A stretch of 64,000 nucleotides of DNA, from the NCBI GenBank assembly GCA_004431415.1, contig QPMI01000127.1:124001-188000 (forward strand). Direction: 5' to 3'. Under the pieces are notes generated by a model. That model was not told the origin of the DNA, made no database searches, and saw only the letters and a list, made by a program, of their open reading frames with translations. Of this stretch, positions 1 through 11,912 are shown piece by piece. The position numbers were made by a program, and so were the translations under genes. Numbering within the stretch: position 1 is the stretch's first letter; each line of letters opens with the position of its first letter. Source of the stretch: Cyanophora paradoxa (lineage: Eukaryota; Glaucocystophyceae; Cyanophorales; Cyanophoraceae).

Positions 1-2027
1 GTCGGCGAGGGGCGGGGGCGCCGCCGCCCGGCCCGCCCCACTCGAACAGGTCCAACAGATCCGAGGCGCCCGCCGCCGGCCGCGCGGGTGCGGCCGGCGC
101 GGCCGGCGCTGCTGCCCTGCTGGGCCCTGCCGCCCCTGCGCCGCCGCCGCCGCCGCCGCCACCGCTGCCGATCCAGTCCACCATATCAAACAGGCCTTTC
201 GTGTCGGCAGGGGGCTTGGGCGAGGGCGAGTGCGAGGGAGACGCCGCCGGCGCCGGCGAGGCCCGCGCGGCTGCGGCTGCCGGGCAGGTCAGGCGCTGCG
301 GGGAGCGGGGCCGGGCGGCGAGGGGCCGGGCGAACCGCCGCGCGCGGAGTCGTCCGAGGGGGTGGGAGAGGCCGAGGGGAGGCCCGCACGAGGGCGGGTA
401 GGGGCGTGCGGGAGCGGACCTGCGGGCAAAGGCTCGGAGAGGGGCTACAGGGGCGCGGGGCGGGCGGAGCGCACGGGAAGGGACGAGGCGCCGACCTCCT
501 TCATGACGGCCTCCAGGCGCTGCAGGACCTGGGGTACGGGATTCAGGGGCGGCTGGGGCGGGGCTGGGGTACGGGAACTCGCCTGGAAGATGTCGGGGCG
601 GGTGGCGGGTCGGGGTTGAGGAGGAAGCGGATGAGCTGGTTGATCGACTCGGGTGCCGCACGAACTGAGGGGCCCTCAGGCCGGCTGGAAGGGGGTACGG
701 GGATGCCCGAGGGGTATGCGAACCTCGGGGAACTTGTACTGCGCGTTGATGATCGCGAGGGCCCCGCGTTGTCGAACGGCTGCTGGAAGAAGACGATCGT
801 GTACAGGATGCAGCCCAGCGCCTGTGGGGTACAACGCGTCAGGGGAAATCGTCGGTTGGCGGGGGGGGAGGGGGGGGGACGAGGGACTGGGGAGGGGGTA
901 CGCGCCCAGATGTCGACCTTCTCGTTGATGAGGTCCTTCCTGTAGAGGTCGCACATCTCCGGCGCCCGGTACATCATCGTCGAGAACCTGGGGGTACGAG
1001 CGCGCTCATCAGTCGGGGCCCGGGGGTACGGGATCGGATGATGGGGGGGAGAATCGTGGCGGGGGTACCGCTGGATGCGGTCCTCCTCGTCGAGCATCTC
1101 CTGGCGGGTGAGGTACTTCTTGGCGCGGGTCGTGCAGCTCCCGAAGTCGCAGAGCTTGTAGTCCCCGTTCTCGTGCCGGATCACGTTCTCCACCTGCGCC
1201 CCGCGTGAGCCGAGCCGAGCGCGGGCGCGGCGGGCGGGCGGGCGGGCGAGGCCGGGCGGCGAGCCTTGAGGTCGCGGTGGGCGATGGGCGGGCTCTGGCA
1301 GTGCAGGTGCGCCACGGAGAGGCAGACCTGGTGGAAGATCTGGAGCGCCTCGCCCGGCGGGAACTTGGCCCCGTTCCGCTTCCCGATGATGTCCACGAGG
1401 TGCCCGCCTGCCGCCGGGTCTCGCGCGCGCGGCGCGGGGGGCGGCGGACCGCGCGGGGCGCACCGGAGCAGAGTTCCATGAGCATGAAGACCTCGCGCTG
1501 GTTCGGGTTCTGCTGGCTCGGCAGGATCGCCGACGCGTAGAGCCGCACGATCAGCGGGTGCGGCGGGAGGGACTTCTGCTCGCGGCGGGCGTCAGCAGAG
1601 CGGCGCGGGACGGGCCGGGCTTCGCGGCGCGCCATGACTCGAATCTCCTCCTCGGCCAGCCGCAGCGTCTCCGCGTCGTGGGCGAGCACGCGCTTCAGCG
1701 CATACAGCTCGTTCGTCTCCATGTCCGTCGCGATGTACACGAATGAGTAGCCGCCTGCGCGGGGCTCGGCGGGACGCGCGGGCGGGCGAGGGGGCGGGAG
1801 GGCGGACCTTCAGCAAGCAGCCTCGTGACTCGCACCTTGTACCGCTCGATCTGAACCGGCCTCTCCAGCTCCGCCCGGACGCGAGCCACTGCAGCCTTTC
1901 CGTGCGACAGGGCGTGCGAGGCGCCCTTCTGCGCAATCTCCGCGCCTCGCTCCGCAAGGGCCATGCCCTTATTGGCGAGCCCCTTGGCCGCGCTCAGCGC
2001 GCCGCGGAGCGCGTCCTGACTGAACAT
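1..2027 (-). CDS. NAK-family (AAK1/BIKE/GAK-like) Ser/Thr protein kinase, 3' end beyond window
   Basis: Kinase of the family that phosphorylates clathrin adaptor subunits during endocytosis. Seen in order on the minus strand: an Ala/Gly-rich amphipathic N-terminus from ATG at 2027, glycine-loop remnant GGYSFVYIA, VAIK-type lysine in YALKRVL, catalytic HRD in IAHRDLK, DFG in LCDFGSC, APE in MMYRAPEM, then KVDIW and LGCILYTIVFFQQPFDNAG, which follow the AAK1/GAK pattern. The tail near the window edge has LLDLFEW and GLFDMVDW, which look like clathrin-box or adaptor-binding peptides. At least seven introns; two frame-forced donors are GC (after IRVM near 1634 and after HRDLK near 1265). Near 607-612 the expected NPDPATRPDIFQ requires one extra C, so a single-base loss, probably a sequencing error, breaks the frame. 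A TATA-like stretch lies about 30 nt upstream of the ATG. Confidence 0.85.
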
Positions 2028-2190
2028 CTGAGAGTGGTTCCCGTGAGCTGCGATATAAAGACTGAGCGAGCGTCTCGCCAAGCACCTTCGCAGGGCGCCC
2101 GGCTAGCCCGGCTGAGAGCCGATTGCCAGGGTGCGGTACCCGGTGGAAAAAAACAAACGGCAAACCTCAAGCCCGCTGCGAAAGCCTGCG

Positions 2191-3203
2191 ATGCCAGCCG
2201 AAGCGCCGGAAGAGTCCGTCTTGGCGCTGTTCAAGCCGATGGGACGACCTCTGACGCCAGCGCGGTGCGCCGAGCTGCTGGATCTGACGGACGACGACGT
2301 CCCGGCGTGCGAGAAGCTTCTGAAGCGCATGGAGGACAAGAAGGTGCTTTGCTCACACACCATGGAAGGTGCCGGAAAGCCCTCTGCGGGAGCTGAGCGT
2401 CAATGGAAGTTCTTCTGGCGAGCCCGTGCGTCTCCCGCGCGCTCCAGCGCGCCGCAGGGCGCTTATGCGCGCGCCTCGCACAGATGAGAGCGAGGGCAGC
2501 AACGCTGCTCATCCCCGCCGCAGCTCGGTGAGCCTCGCGCGCGGCCAGAAGCACGTTCCCCCACGCGTACGCTCTGCGCCGTTGATCGTGCGCGCCAGGG
2601 CAACCACCTCGATCGCCCGATCAGCAATGCGCTAGCAGAGAAGATTCGGAGGCAGCGCGCTTCGGTGACGCCCCCGCGCTCGCCACCGCTAACACGGCTG
2701 ACGATGCGAACGTTGGAAGCTGTCGCAGCCGCGAGCGTCCCTCGAGGGGGGAGACAAGCGGCCTCGGCTGTCGACTGAGGGCGGAAGGCCGAGCGCAAGT
2801 AGCGCCGCTGCGCCCCGCGCGGTGCCCTCCTCGCCCCTCCCTGGAAACTAGCGCGCGCCCGCCGCGCGCCCCGGCCTTGACGCTGCGCTGCGCGTGCGGG
2901 CAGAGCCGGACGAGCGACGCACTGCTGACGGAGGAGCAGCGGCTGCAGCGGGCGCTGATGGAGCGGCGGGAGCGGCTGGCGAGGCACCGGGCGTCGCGCG
3001 CCGAGCCGCCCTCCAAGAGGGAGGTGGAGGCCGTCGAGGCGGCGATCGAGCGGTGGGTGGAGGTCTGCCAGGAGGCGGCCCGCCAGCTGCTCGAGCGGGC
3101 GCGGGGGCAGCACGAGGGCGCCAGCATGCCGGCCCTCCTCGCCCACCTCGACGTGCCCCCGGAGCTCCTCCGCTACAACGAGGCCGACGACTGCTTCGAG
3201 TAG
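2191..3203 (+). CDS. SFR1: SFR1/MEI5-like recombination mediator subunit (probable)
   Basis: The last exon (about 2890-3203) encodes a helical stretch, TEEQRLQRALMERRERL, followed by IERWVEVCQEAARQLLE and ending PPELLRYNEADDCFE. This matches the C-terminal block of SFR1/Mei5, the Swi5 partner that stimulates Rad51/Dmc1 strand exchange, where the family ends in a Leu-Leu-His/Arg-Tyr-Asn acidic motif. The first exon from ATG 2191 encodes about 75 residues with a winged-helix flavour and ends near KFFW at a possible GC donor (GCGAGC). Joining the two parts across about 460 bases is inferred; the first exon could be a separate small gene. The gene is divergent from the kinase, with starts only about 160 bases apart, so they probably share a promoter region. 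Confidence is higher for the 3' exon than for the model. Confidence 0.6.
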
Positions 3204-3623
3204 CGCGAGATCTAGATCTAGACGTACAGCTTGAGTTTTGCTTACAGCTTTCAACTGGTTTCCGTTCGATCCGCTTTAAACTTGATGGTTTCTGGATATC
3301 GCGTCGTTGTACAGAATCATTAGCCTAGTCACTGAGTAGCCATAGAACGAATATTAATGCGAACCTGCAGCTACAGCTACCGGAGCCTGCTTCCTGCCTG
3401 CCTCCTGTCTGCTTGCCTGCCTGCCTGCCTGCCTGCCTGCCCTGCGTAAACTCGAAATTGCCATAGATCTAGAGGTAATCGCAGACGAAGCCACCCTGCG
3501 CCCGGGCCCGCCCCCGCTACCTCTTCGAGCCCTCGCGGTCGGGCGAGGCGAGCACCGCCGCCGTCGAAGAGCCCAGCGACGCCACGCCCGACCTGCGCGG
3601 ATCAAATCCGGATCAGTCCCGGA
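3204..3623. repeat. Intergenic: CTGC tetranucleotide tract and GATCAAATCCGG repeat
   Basis: This is the 3'-to-3' gap between the SFR1-like gene and the coiled-coil gene. It holds AGATCTAGATCTAG palindromes just after the SFR1-like stop, a CTGC/CCTG tetranucleotide tract at about 3392-3441, and a short direct repeat of GATCAAATCCGG near 3601-3635. No ORF with protein-like composition was seen. Confidence 0.6.
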
Positions 3624-6597
3624 TCAAATCCGGCCCGGAGTCGAACCCGCGCACCCTTTCGGGACGCGGATCTTGATCGAGCGGCCCCGCGCGCCCAGCG
3701 CCGGGATCGTCTCCATCTCCGCCTCCGGCGCTGCCGGCGGGTCGGCGAGGCGGGGGTACGGCAAAGACATGGGGGTAGTACCGTGGAGGAAGGCGACGTC
3801 GCGCGTGACGGCGGAGCGGAGGACGCCCTGCAGGAGGCCCACGACCTCCCGCCGGCCCTGGCGCGCGCGTACCCCTTGAGGGAAGCCCGGGGGGGGGGGA
3901 TCCGGTGGAGGGGTAGTGCGCACGCGCTCGTTGGCGACCTCGCCCTCCTCGATGACGGTCGACATCTCTTGGATGCTCGACGAGATCCGGTCGATCGCGT
4001 CCTGGGTACGGGATCAGATGGAAAGAAAAAGGAAAACGGGGGTACATGCGCGCTCGCTCGCCTGCATCGCGTTGAGGCGGTGCTCGCCGCCGGCGCCCGG
4101 CTCGCGGTCGTCCCACTCTCCCGGGAGGCTCAGGAGCAGGCCCGTGGACCCGGACCCGGCAGCCTCCTTCTGCAGCCGCGCCCGCGCCTCCCGCGCCTCC
4201 TTCCCCGCACTCTCGCCCTCCACGCCTGGGCCGGGGGTGGAATGGAATCAGCGGGGGAAAGAGAGGAGGGGGAGTACGGTACGCAAGCGTCTCCGCGGAC
4301 CGAGCATGTCGATGAGCTTGCGGGAGCCGAACTGGAGGATCCCGTGCTTCAGGAACTGGACCTGCAGGGGCGATCGAATCAGAAAGAGCCGGGAATTCAA
4401 AAAAGGGGCGCGCCTCGGACTCGAGCTGGGTGACGCGGGCCATCTGGGAGGCGTAGTGGTCGGCCTTCTCCTTCAGCTGCCCCTCGAGCTCCGCCACGCG
4501 CGCCTCCAGGTACGCGTTCCGCGCCGTCACCTCGTGCACCTGCCCCGCCCCGCGCCCGCCGGCGGCTCACGTGAGATTCAAGCTTGACACGGCACTCCCG
4601 CCCGCCCGCCCGCCCGCCCCCTCGTTTCCCGCCCCGAGCCCTGCCGCGCACCTGGGCGGCCTTGTACACGGGCTCCGGCAGCAGCAGCGCGTCGTGGTAC
4701 CCCTCGTACGTCGTGCCCCCTGCCCGCCCGCCCGCCCGCCCGCCCGCCCGTCGGAGGGGGAAGATGGGGGGGAGGAGAAGGAGGCCGGGGGTACCGTTGT
4801 CGAGGGAGACGTCCGCGGGGTCCAGAGACAGCTGCTTCAGCAGCCGCCTGCGGGAGGGTGAGGGGACCATAAAAACAAGGGGAGGGGAGCAAGAAAAGGG
4901 GGTACAGGAGCTCGGGGTCGCTGATCTCGGGCACGCGGGCGGCGGCGCGGACGGCCCCCAGCAGCACTGCGTTCGCCTTCGTCGCCAGCACGTACGCCTG
5001 CGCCGAAAAAGTAAGCGGGGGCATTCAGCGCCGCGGCTGCAGGGGCGCGGGTGCCTCGCGGCAGTGGTGGTAGCGGTCCTGCCACTTGCGCGTCTCGTCG
5101 GTGTATACCCAGGGCGTCGGCGCACTCGTCGTCCTCGCCCGCCCGAACTGCGGGCGGGTCAGCGAGGGGTACCGGTACACGGGCAGGGGAGGAAAGGGGG
5201 TACGGACCGTGGCGAGCTTCTTGGCGCGCATGTAGGCGGGGCCCTGCGGGGAGGGCGGGGCGGCGCCGACGCCGGCGTCGCGCCTGGGCTGCTTCTCCTT
5301 CTCCCGCGGCTCGTTCCGAGTGAGCATCTTGACGCGCTTCTCCAGGTCCCGCACCTGCCCGGACTGCTTCCAAAACAGGCTGCCGGCCCGGATTAGACTC
5401 CTGCCCTCTAAAAGCTCTCTAGGGCGCACTTGTGCTGGACGTCCATGTCCGCCTGCATCTGGGCCATCTTGCGCTCAGCGGCCTTGATCTGGCCCTCCAG
5501 CGTCGCGCAGCGCTGCGCGTAGAATGCGACCTGCTGCTGCTGCTGGGCCAGCACCGAGCTGCGCCGGCCAGAGGGCATCGGCCCGTCGTCCCCCTCCGGC
5601 GTCGAGCGACGCCGCTGCGTCCGCTGCGCGCCCCGCGGCGAAGTCCGGTGGGAGGGGGCGGGGACGCCGAGGCTCAGGCTGGGCCGCCGCTCCCGTTCGA
5701 ACTGGTGGAGGGGCAGGCCCAGGGGCGACTGGGAGTGGGGGGCGGAGGGCGCGGGGGGCCCGCTCTCCGGCCGCGGCAGCTCGCTGAAGCTCGAGTGCTG
5801 GGAGCTCCCGTTCGAGCCCGTCGACATGGCCCCCATCGAGGGGCGCCGCCCCAAGCCCAGGCCGGGGCCCGGGCCGCGGCCCCCGGGGGCGTCCTCCAGG
5901 AACGAGGGCGGGGCGGAAGGGACCGTCTCCAACGAGCGCCGCGCCATCTCCGGCGGCGTGTCGAGCCGCCTCCAGTTCCCGTCCTGCAGCGACCGGCTCA
6001 CCGTCTGCCGGCCCCGCCCCGCCGTCAGCGTCCGGGCGCGCGGCGGGGGGAGGGCAGGGCGCGCCGGGTTGAGCGGCGCCTCGAGCGAGCCGTGCTGGCT
6101 GCCCTGCATGCTGAACAGGCTCTGCACGCTCCCGTGAAGGCTCCCCATCGACGGGTTCTGCCTGAGGGCGCTCGGCCCCCCCCGCTTCTCGGCCGGCGCT
6201 GCGCGGGCCGCGGGGATGGTCAGGGCGTGCTTCGGAGCGGAGCCGGGACCCCAACAGCTCTGAGAACGCGAGGGCATGCATAATACATGCCACGCAAGCG
6301 CTCAGACCCGTTAGCTACAGCAATCCCATGCTGGGGCGCAAAAGCCAGCCCAAACAGGCCCAGCGAGGCGGGGGGCAGGGCGCGTGCACCCGGCTGAACC
6401 ATCCGCGAAATGCGAGCGACCTCGAGCTCATACTTAGAGCTGAGCCCTCCAGCACTGGACGCCGAGGCCCGGAGCGCGTTCGCAGGGGCGCCGGCGAGAG
6501 AGCTGCCGAAGCCGCCGGGCGCATCCGTGGCGCTCCTCAGCATGCTTTTGCCGTACCGCACGCTGCCGGTCGTGCTGGGTGGCGTTGAGAGCGCCAT
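3624..6597 (-). CDS. Multi-exon coiled-coil protein of unknown function
   Basis: The start is ATG 6597 (MALSTPPSTTGSVRYGKSML) and the stop is at 3624. The first part is Ser/Pro/Gly-rich and low in complexity. It runs into heptad-rich exons: QQQQQVAFYAQRCATLEGQI near 5500, RDLEKRVKMLTRNEPREKEK near 5340, ARVAELEGQLKEKADHYASQ near 4480 and KEAREARARLQKEAAGSGS near 4180. The last exons contain DAIDRISSSIQEMSTVIEEGE and end GRSIKIRVPKG. This points to a long, mostly helical scaffold, perhaps cytoskeletal or centrosomal; no catalytic motif was found. Most introns on this strand carry GTACCCC close to one or both ends. It is divergent from the HSP70-like gene with 201 bases between the starts. Exact splice sites are uncertain where introns contain runs of (CCCG)n. 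Confidence 0.65.
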
Positions 6598-6798
6598 GCC
6601 GGCGCGGGCTAGCTGGGTCTAGCTGGGCCGCTCGACAGGTTAACACAAGAATCCTGCTGTTTCTGCTGCAATACAAGCTGCAAAGACTGGTCCAGGGCTG
6701 TTGCTCGCGAAAGGAAGTCTTAGGCAGTAGGCGCCTGTACCCCGTCCAAACTCCAATTTAGGGTCGAGCCTTCCAGCGCGTCCAAACTCGCAGGCGGC
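6598..6798. promoter_or_regulatory. Divergent promoter region, coiled-coil gene / HSP70-like gene
   Basis: These 201 bases separate two ATGs pointing away from each other, so the segment must hold both 5' UTRs and promoters. It is less GC-rich than the flanking coding DNA. No canonical TATA box or heat-shock element could be picked out by eye. Confidence 0.5.
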
Positions 6799-9700
6799 AT
6801 GGGCGGCGGGCAGAGCTCCGGCACGCCTCGCGGCCAGCAGCCAGCACAAGCACCCCCGCCACAGCGCGCGCCTCCGCCGCCAGCTCCCGTACCGGAACCC
6901 GTGCAGCGGAGGCCTGTAGGCGAAGCGCAGTCGGCGGCAGCACAAGTACCTCCAAAGCCTCCAGCAGTTAGGGTTCCCGCGCCGGCCCTGCCAGCCGCGC
7001 CGGTCGCCGTCCGGAGCCAGTCACCACCGCAGGCTCCGGCCCCCGCTCCGGCCCCCAAACCAGCACCCGCCCCCGCTCCTGCAGCATCCTCTCAGGCAGC
7101 TGCTCCGAGGCCGGTGGCAGCAGGCTCAAGCGCGGGTGGCGGTGCGGCGGGGGCGAGAGGCCTCGTCTCGGCGGGTGGCCAGCGCGCTCCCACGCAGCCG
7201 GGCATTCTCGGCATCGATTTCGGAAATGGATCGTGTAGGGCAGCGTACTGGGACCATGCGGCGGGCCAGCCGTACGTCGTGCGGGACATACACAGGACGC
7301 CGAACCTCGTCAGCTCCGTCGCCTTCATCGGCGAGGAGCGTTTCCTCGGCGAGGAGGCCGTCGCGCACACGGCACTCTTCCCTTACGGCACTATCTTCGA
7401 TTTAAAGCGGATGATCGGCCGTAGGCGAGCACCGGCGCCCCCTCCCGGCCCCACGCGCGCGCCTCTGAGCCGGCGCCGGCCGCAGGATCACGGACCCGGT
7501 CATCCAGTCCATACAAAAGAAATCGACCTTCAAGATCACGACGCTGGACAACATGGTGCCGGTCGTGGCGATCCCGCAGGCCAACTCCGTCAACCACTTC
7601 ACGCCCGTCGAGCTCTCGGCCATGCTCATCATGCGGCTGCGCGACATGGCCCAGGAAGCGTACGGCGGGCCCATGCGGACCACCGTCCTGACCGTCCCGG
7701 GTCCGCGCGCCGCCCGCCAGCGCCCCGCGCCGCGCCGCCGCCGCGAGCCGCCGCTGACCGGTGCGCGGGGCGGGGCAGTGGCGTTCAACACGATCCAGCG
7801 GCAGGCGCTGCGGGACGCGGCGGCGCTTGCGGGGCTCGGCACGGTGCGGCTCGTCGAGGAGCCCGTGGCGGCCGCCGTCGCGTACCTCTTCGACTGGCTC
7901 TCCTTCGACGGCTGCGGCTCCGGCTGGTCCGAGATGCCCACCCCGCAGCGGTGCGCCAGGCCCTTCTTTTCCTCCTCTTCTCCTCTCTTCTCCGCCTCAC
8001 GAGCGCGGGCGGGGCAGGCTGCACGGGGCGGACAAGGTGGTGATGACGAGCCTGGTCTTCGACATGGGCGCCGCGCACTGCAACGTCTCGGTGCAGACGT
8101 TCGAGCAGGACACGCTGACGGTGCACGCGATGGCGGGCGACCTGGCGCTCGGCGGGGACGACTTCACGGCGCGGCTCGCCGGGCACCTTCGCGCCGAGTA
8201 CCGCAAGCAGCACGGCATCGAGCTCTCCATGTCTCAGCACGTCGCCACGCGCCTCCGCGCCGCCGCCGAACGCGCCAAGCTCGCCCTCACGACCCACGAC
8301 AACGTCGCCATCGACGTGCCCCAGGTCCGCCCGCCCGCCCGCCCGCCCGCCCCCGCCCCCTCGGATCGCATGCGGACCGTGAGCGGACCGGCGCCGCGCG
8401 CAGATCGTGCAGGGCTCGGACCTGAAGGTGACGCTGACGCGGTCGGGCTTCATCGAGCTCACGCAGGACCTCTTCCGGCGCTGCGTCGCCCTCATCTCCA
8501 AGTGCCTGACGGAGGCGAAGCTCACCAAGGAGTCCGTCCACGACGTCGTGCTCGTCGGCGGCGCCACGCGCATGCCGCTGCTCGAGGAGCTCGTCCGCGA
8601 GTTCTTCGAGTCCAAGGCCCGCCCGCCCGCGCCGGCCTTTCCCTTCCCTCCCGCCTTTCTCTGAGCGAGCGGGGCGGGGCGGCAGGTGCGGTCGCGCGTG
8701 CTGCACTTCGACGAGGGGGTCGCACTCGGCGCCGCCATCATCGGCGCCATGGCCTCCTCCGAAGCAAAGGTGCCACCGGCCCGCCCGCCCGCCCGCCCGC
8801 CCGCCCGCCTTTCTCGGCCCTTCCCCTCCCTTTCTCTTCCGTGGCGGTCATTATCCCACTGCGGGAGGCCGCGGCCCGTGCCCGCAGTCGGTCCCCTAGA
8901 CCGCCAGAGGGACCGAGGGCCCCGACTCTTTACCCGTCGCCCGCTCCCCATCGGGCGCCGGGTGCTCGGGGCTCCCGCACATCTCCCCCTCTTCCTACCC
9001 CCCCTTTCCACCCTCTGCAATCCACCCTCTGCAATCCTCCCGCATCGCCCGCTGACCCGGCCGCCTCGGCGCGCGCGCGCAGGCGATGGGGGGCGGGGGC
9101 GGGAAGCGGGTGTCGACGGCGCCGCCCAAGTGGTCGATCCGGGAGGTCACCAACGTCTCCTACGGTATCGCTCTCACCAACGGCGAGGTCGTCAAGGTCC
9201 GCGCGGCTCGAAGACTACGCGAAGCCGAGGCGCTCTTCTGAGGCCGGCGCGCGCGCGCAGGTGCTGCCGTCGAACGCGTCGCTGCCGGTAGCGAGCTCCG
9301 TGCTCCTCTCGACGGCGGCGGACAACCAGACGTCCGTCCTCGTCCAGTGCCTCGAGGGGGACCGCCCGCGCTCCGACGAGAACACGCCGCTGGGGCGCAT
9401 CGAGCTCGCGTCGATCCCCTCGGTGCCCAAGGGCGTCCCGCTGCTGGACGTGGCGCTGGAGCTCAACGCGGCGCGGCACCTCACCATCCGCGTCTCCGAG
9501 CGCCACACGCGCGCCTCCAAGGAGATGACCATCGACCAGAACGAGGTGTGTGCGCGCGCGCGGCAGAGGAGCTCCCCGCCCGCCCGACTGACGCGCCGCC
9601 GGCGTCGCCAGGTGCACTTTACGAAGGCGGACGTGGGCCGGTTCCAGGCGGAGTGCGAGCGCTTCCAGTCCCGCTACCTCCAGTTCGTCTCGGGCTCCTC

Positions 9701-10926
9701 CGTCTTCGCGGACGCGACCTCGCAGCTCCTCGCCGCCGTCCGCCGCGCGGCGCTGCACGTCCCCAAGGGCGCCGCCGACCTCACGGCCGAGGCCAAGCTT
9801 CTCCTCGGGCGCGTCCGCGCCTTCATCGCGGCCCAGCTCGAGGCCCAGCGGGGGGCGCCCTTCGAGCCCTCCCGCTTCTGGCGCGCCGTCTCCCAGGTAA
9901 GCGCGGGCGAGCGTTCCTCCGCTCGCCTCTTCTCTGACGCCCCCTCTCCTTCAGGTGTGCGCGCACGTGGAGCTGCTGTACCTGGACCCGGTGCCCCCGC
10001 AGCTGCCGGACGCCAAGTTCCGGGCGCACCTCTGCGTCAAGCTCGACGAGATCCGCGCCCTCGTGCCCCTCACCCAGAAGGCCGTCCTCTCCTACTGGGA
10101 CGAGGTCCCCCAGCCGCTCCTCGCCGCCCTCGGCGCCGCGGGGGGGGCCGAGGGCGGCGCCGGCGTCCCGGGGGAGGACGCGACGGGGGCCGCCCCGCCG
10201 GCCTCGGACTGGCCCGGGGCGCAGCGGCCGGTGCCGGCGGGGCGGGCGGGGCGGCCGAACTCGGGGGAGGCGCGGCGGCGGCAGGAGATGGGCCACCCGC
10301 TCGTCTTCGTGGACGAGCTGCACGTGGAGGAGTTCTGCGCCCGCCTCATGGACCTCAACGCCGAGCAGGAGCTGCGCCTCGCGCGCGTGAACCAGGCCCA
10401 GCTCTACTTCCACAAGAACGGCACCTTCTTCGGCATCCAGTACTTCGAGCGCGGCGTCGAGCGCCTCAACTCCATCCTCATCGTCATGCAGGCGAGCCAG
10501 AGCCGGCCAGCCGGCAAACCCAAACGGAAAGCAGAGCTGACGCTCCCGGCGCAGATGCTGGCGCAGGGCCCGAACCGGGGCTTCCTGGGTGGCTCGCGCG
10601 CGAAGGCGATCTTCGCGGCGCTGCTGGACAAGGTGCAGGAGCACTACTTCGACGCGACGGCCCAGGAGGTCCCCCAGCTCGCCGAGCGCCGCGCCGACGT
10701 CCTCCGCACCCTCGACAAGGCCAAGCGCATGTTCGACGACGGCGCCGCCGCCTCCGACGCCGGCCCGGGGCCCGCCGGCGCCCCCGCCGGCGCCCTGGCC
10801 CCGGGCCCTCCCCCGCCGCCGCCCTCGAGGCGCCCCCCGGCGAGGGCGAGATCGACGGCTTCTCGGGTGCGCGCAGCGGCGCGTAGTGTTTTGTCGCCCT
10901 CCCCCCGCCTTCACAGTAGTCTATAG
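6799..10926 (+). CDS. Divergent HSP70/HSP110-like chaperone with N-myristoylation-type N-terminus
   Basis: The protein starts MGGGQSSG, a good myristoylation signal (Gly2, Ser6), followed by about 120 residues rich in Pro/Ala, then an actin-like ATPase fold. Visible motifs: phosphate loop GIDFGNGSCRAAYW, RLVEEPVAAAVAYLF, second phosphate motif VFDMGAAHCNVSVQTF, adenosine motif VLVGGATRMPLLEELV, and GVALGAAIIGAMAS. The substrate-binding part is weakly conserved and resembles the HSP110/HYOU1 branch, but no ER signal peptide or retention signal is seen. A large C-terminal extension contains GHPLVFVDELHVEEFCARLM and YFHKNGTFFGIQYFERGVER, which I cannot assign. About ten introns, several beginning with GTCCGCC followed by (CCCG)n. 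The end is uncertain: the reading frame used here stops at 10926, while the alternative frame ends in EGEIDGFSGARSGA at 10886, so a homopolymer error near 10810 is possible. Confidence 0.75.
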
Positions 10927-11912
10927 CTAGCGGTGTCCCCGGCCCCCGGCCCTGTTTCGAACCATTCGGGAGCGTCATCGTATACGTTGCACAAGGAAGC
11001 TCTCGAGGTGACTGCACGGCTGCGGGGAGGGGGAGGCCTAGCTATAGGGGGAGTAGCGTGGCGATGCTCAATCGATTAATCTAGCTAGTAGCTACAGCGC
11101 TAGCCGGGGACATGGTGCGATTAATAATATTATGCGGACTCCCAGGAGTCCGAGCTCGAACGTTCCCCTCATGATCAGCTGGCGCCGCCGCGCCGGCGCC
11201 GCCGCCACCGCCGCCGCCGCGGCCGCGCGGCGCCCGCGCGGTCGCGGGCATCGGGCTTCGGGCCTTGGCCCCCGGCCGCGGGCCCCGGCCCCCGGCCCCC
11301 GGGCCCCGCAGCCGGCAGTGGCCCGGCACCGGGCCCCATGGCCAAAATCTCGAATTCGATCCCCCCGGGCCCCGGCCCCCGGCCCGTCATGATCAGGCCG
11401 GATTCGACATTCCGAATTCGAAGGCCCTACTGGCAGGCTACTGGCATCAGCAGCCTACTGCCCGGCCGGCCCGCGGCCCGAACGTAACGGCCGGACGGAT
11501 CAGTTGAAGGAGATGCGACGGGGTCAGCTGAAAGGTCGCGTGAAAAAAACCGCATCGCGTGACTCGCGACTCGCGATGACGAGCTCGAGGCGATCGCGAT
11601 CGGCGTCACAATCGTCGGACGCGTCCGCCGTCCGACAGTCATCAATTATCAGGCGAAGCCTCTTTCTCAAACCCAAAAACCGCCGATATAAATTCCTTTT
11701 TTAACCTTTTTTTCCACTCAAGATCCCCCCTGCTAAATAATTTCCGCGTCGCACTCCCTCGAGGACGAATTATTAATTCTGCCTCGACACGGACGCGATT
11801 GCCGCTAATGACTCAGCTACCCTAACCCCCACAGACCTCTCTAGATCCATTTTTAGCGTCGTGGTCCGGTACTTAACCTCCGACAAATGCAGTCCGAGTC
11901 AGAAGGTGGGAC

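Noticed and set aside
3625-3665. tRNA T-arm-like string GGGTTCGACTCCGGGC on the minus strand
   Set aside because: It lies at the 3' end of the coiled-coil gene; the stem has a mismatch and no acceptor, D or anticodon arm can be drawn around it.
7761-10886. A single 1041-codon open frame
   Set aside because: It is a mosaic: it follows HSP70 exons only in parts and reads through introns as Arg/Pro-rich nonsense. The conserved motifs require splicing between frames.
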